Source: Gammaproteobacteria bacterium
Lineage (GTDB): Bacteria > Pseudomonadota > Gammaproteobacteria > Steroidobacterales > SZUA-146
Length of the DNA: 7,551 bases
NCBI GenBank assembly: GCA_003228965.1
Contig: QIGP01000404.1
Location: 1 to 7,551 of the forward strand
Direction: 5' to 3'
The position numbers and the translations under genes were made by a program. Below, one piece after another: positions 6,056 through 7,551 of this stretch. Below the pieces are notes generated by a model. The model was not told the origin of the DNA and did no database searches. It worked only from the letters and a program-made list of their open reading frames with translations. The stretch's first letter is position 1; each line of letters starts with the position of its first letter.

Positions 6056-7551
6056 ATGAATTTCCCGGGACTTCCCAAGGCCAAGCTGCTGTTGATCGTC
6101 GGCTATCTGATCACTACTGGAGTTTCGTCTGCTCAGAGCGCCGACGAGCCCAGCCATCCTTTGCTGTCCAATTCTTCGGACGCGCTTGCGCATTTTCTAA
6201 GCGAACGGCAACGGGGGAGGCTATCAAACCAGGCGCCTCTGTCATTGCGTGGAAAAGCCCAACCACGTGTGGCTCCACCGACCGCCACAGACTTGGGCGA
6301 TTTCACCGTTCAACCTCACGGGCTTGAAGCAGACTCCGACGCTGATGGCTACGCCGACAGCATCGACGCGTTTCCCTTTGACCCGAATGAAGCCTTCGAC
6401 ACCGACAACGACGGTATCGGAAACAATGCCGACACAGACGACGACAACGACGGCACGTTGGATATCAACGACGACTTTCCGCTGAATTCGGCTCGCACAA
6501 AACCGATCCAGCCATTGTTTCCCAAGATCAACGGCGTCACTGACTTCCCGAATCACGTCGCCGGAAACCAGTTTGAGTGGATCATGGAACAGTTGGCGGC
6601 ACCCAGCACGTCAATTGCCGATATCCAGGAACACTTTGTTGCAGGCTTTGATCCTGTGGGCATGCAGAATTTTTTCAATGTGCTGCGCAGTTCCTACCCA
6701 AACGCCAAAGTGATTGAACCCATTAACGTGACGGCTCGGCAAGCCCAGGTCATTGTCGGGAATCCAACCATCCCAGGCAGCGTCGCGGGCTTTGTAGACC
6801 TACGGATTCAGTTTTCCGACGGAAAAATAAACTACTTCTTCGTACAGAACTTCCCTCAATTTCCTTCCTCTACGTTCGCAGCAGATCAGAATTTGACCTT
6901 GCAGCAAGCTGGAGACCGCGTGGCCTCATTAGCCGAAGGTACGTCCGTACTGGTAGGACGCATCAATCCCAATAACCAGTGTGAAGCTATTTATTCCATG
7001 AACCCTGACACGCCTCGCGCAACAGGTTCAATATTCAAAGCGTGGCTTTTAGGTGCGACAGCTGAAGGCATAAGAAATGGCACACTATCACCCGATCAGC
7101 AGATCGCTCTGGACAGTAACGAAATGGTTCCGTCTGCGGGGCCTCTAAACTCAGAGCCGTTAGGTTCACTTTTTTCGGTCACCGACATGGCCAACATGAT
7201 GATGGGTACGAGCGACAACACCGCTACCGATCATCTGCACGAACTAATAGGGCGCTCAAACGCAGAAGGCGCACTAACCGTTTTTAATCACGCGACACCG
7301 TCAGTGATGACACCATTCTTGTCCATCAACGAGACGTTTCACCTGTACTGGACCGTTCCTGAAGTCGACGCGCTTGCGTATGCGAACGGTACAGAGGCCG
7401 AACAGGTCAACTATATGAATAACGTGCTTGTGCCGCTCGGTCCGGTAACCGCGTTTCCACAGGCAAATGGTTCCGTCCTGGTTGATGGTACCTGGCAGGC
7501 AAGCCCTATGGATGTGTGCAACGTTATGGCCGGCCTGCGCCAATACAACGA
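6056..7551 (+). CDS. Secreted class A beta-lactamase-like serine hydrolase with calcium-binding repeats (partial, 3' end outside window)
   Basis: The frame is open from the ATG at 6056 to the window edge (498 codons seen). AAGGA lies eight bases upstream. A signal peptide covers about residues 1-29. Residues 93-145 contain DxDxDG units of the thrombospondin type 3 kind (D93-G98, D115-G120, D126-G133), each expected to bind calcium, with the DAFPFDP spacer motif typical of marine bacteria. Residues about 160-265 look like the NTF2/isomerase-like N-terminal domain found before the hydrolase domain in ORF12 of the clavulanic acid cluster; this match is from memory and moderate. From about 290 the serine hydrolase begins: the nucleophile motif SxxK is S325-I-F-K328 in TGSIFKAW, and the second motif SDN is at 386-388 in TSDNTATDH. 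The third motif (KTG-like) would lie past the window end. It may be an esterase, amidase or penicillin-interacting enzyme; resistance activity should not be assumed. Function is uncertain, the fold is fairly sure. Confidence 0.85.
   Translation, partial: MNFPGLPKAKLLLIVGYLITTGVSSAQSADEPSHPLLSNSSDALAHFLSERQRGRLSNQAPLSLRGKAQPRVAPPTATDLGDFTVQPHGLEADSDADGYADSIDAFPFDPNEAFDTDNDGIGNNADTDDDNDGTLDINDDFPLNSARTKPIQPLFPKINGVTDFPNHVAGNQFEWIMEQLAAPSTSIADIQEHFVAGFDPVGMQNFFNVLRSSYPNAKVIEPINVTARQAQVIVGNPTIPGSVAGFVDLRIQFSDGKINYFFVQNFPQFPSSTFAADQNLTLQQAGDRVASLAEGTSVLVGRINPNNQCEAIYSMNPDTPRATGSIFKAWLLGATAEGIRNGTLSPDQQIALDSNEMVPSAGPLNSEPLGSLFSVTDMANMMMGTSDNTATDHLHELIGRSNAEGALTVFNHATPSVMTPFLSINETFHLYWTVPEVDALAYANGTEAEQVNYMNNVLVPLGPVTAFPQANGSVLVDGTWQASPMDVCNVMAGLRQYN

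Noticed and set aside
5735..6193. 152-codon open frame on the minus strand across the end of the exporter and the start of the hydrolase
   Set aside because: It is antisense to two well-supported genes, spans their intergenic region, and its translation shows no recognisable domain.
6331..6480. GAC-rich repetitive DNA that might be a tandem repeat
   Set aside because: The repetition is explained by codons of the DxDxDG calcium-binding units; it is not a separate DNA repeat.

Overview
The window looks like chromosomal DNA of a Gram-negative, probably marine gammaproteobacterium. This is an inference from gene types: a periplasmic DsbC-type isomerase, a membrane-anchored ToxR/CadC-type regulator, a PEP-CTERM surface protein, and a secreted hydrolase with calcium-binding DxDxDG repeats of the kind common in Shewanella/Alteromonas-like bacteria. 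No rRNA, tRNA, CRISPR array, insertion sequence or phage gene is visible. The species cannot be named from this sequence.

Left part (1-1770, minus strand): a membrane-spanning winged-helix regulator with a TPR-like periplasmic part (625-1770) lies 86 bp upstream of a DsbC-type thiol-disulfide isomerase (38-538). They may form one operon. The isomerase reading frame breaks at a run of seven A/T just after the catalytic domain begins. It is either a pseudogene or carries a homopolymer sequencing error.

Middle part (1771-3830, plus strand): a 248-bp divergent intergenic region is followed by a membrane protein combining a winged-helix-like segment with a four-cysteine zinc ribbon (2019-2726). 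Next is a PEP-CTERM exported protein (2915-3700) with its own regulatory unit: a near-consensus sigma-54 promoter (2824-2840), a leader with three interleaved complementary 6-mers (2861-2885), and a strong intrinsic terminator (3803-3830). The PEP-CTERM protein has no Lys, Arg or His in a stretch of 250 residues.

Right part (3894-7551, plus strand): an exported M20-family metallo-amidohydrolase with its own terminator, a LysE/RhtB-type amino-acid exporter, and the first 498 codons of a secreted class A beta-lactamase-like serine hydrolase that runs off the window. The amidohydrolase and exporter could act on related substrates (amino acids released from N-acyl conjugates), but a probable terminator separates them, so this is only a suggestion.

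Most of the encoded proteins are exported or in the inner membrane, so the region is rich in envelope functions. The part most worth following up is the sigma-54-controlled PEP-CTERM gene with its leader structure.
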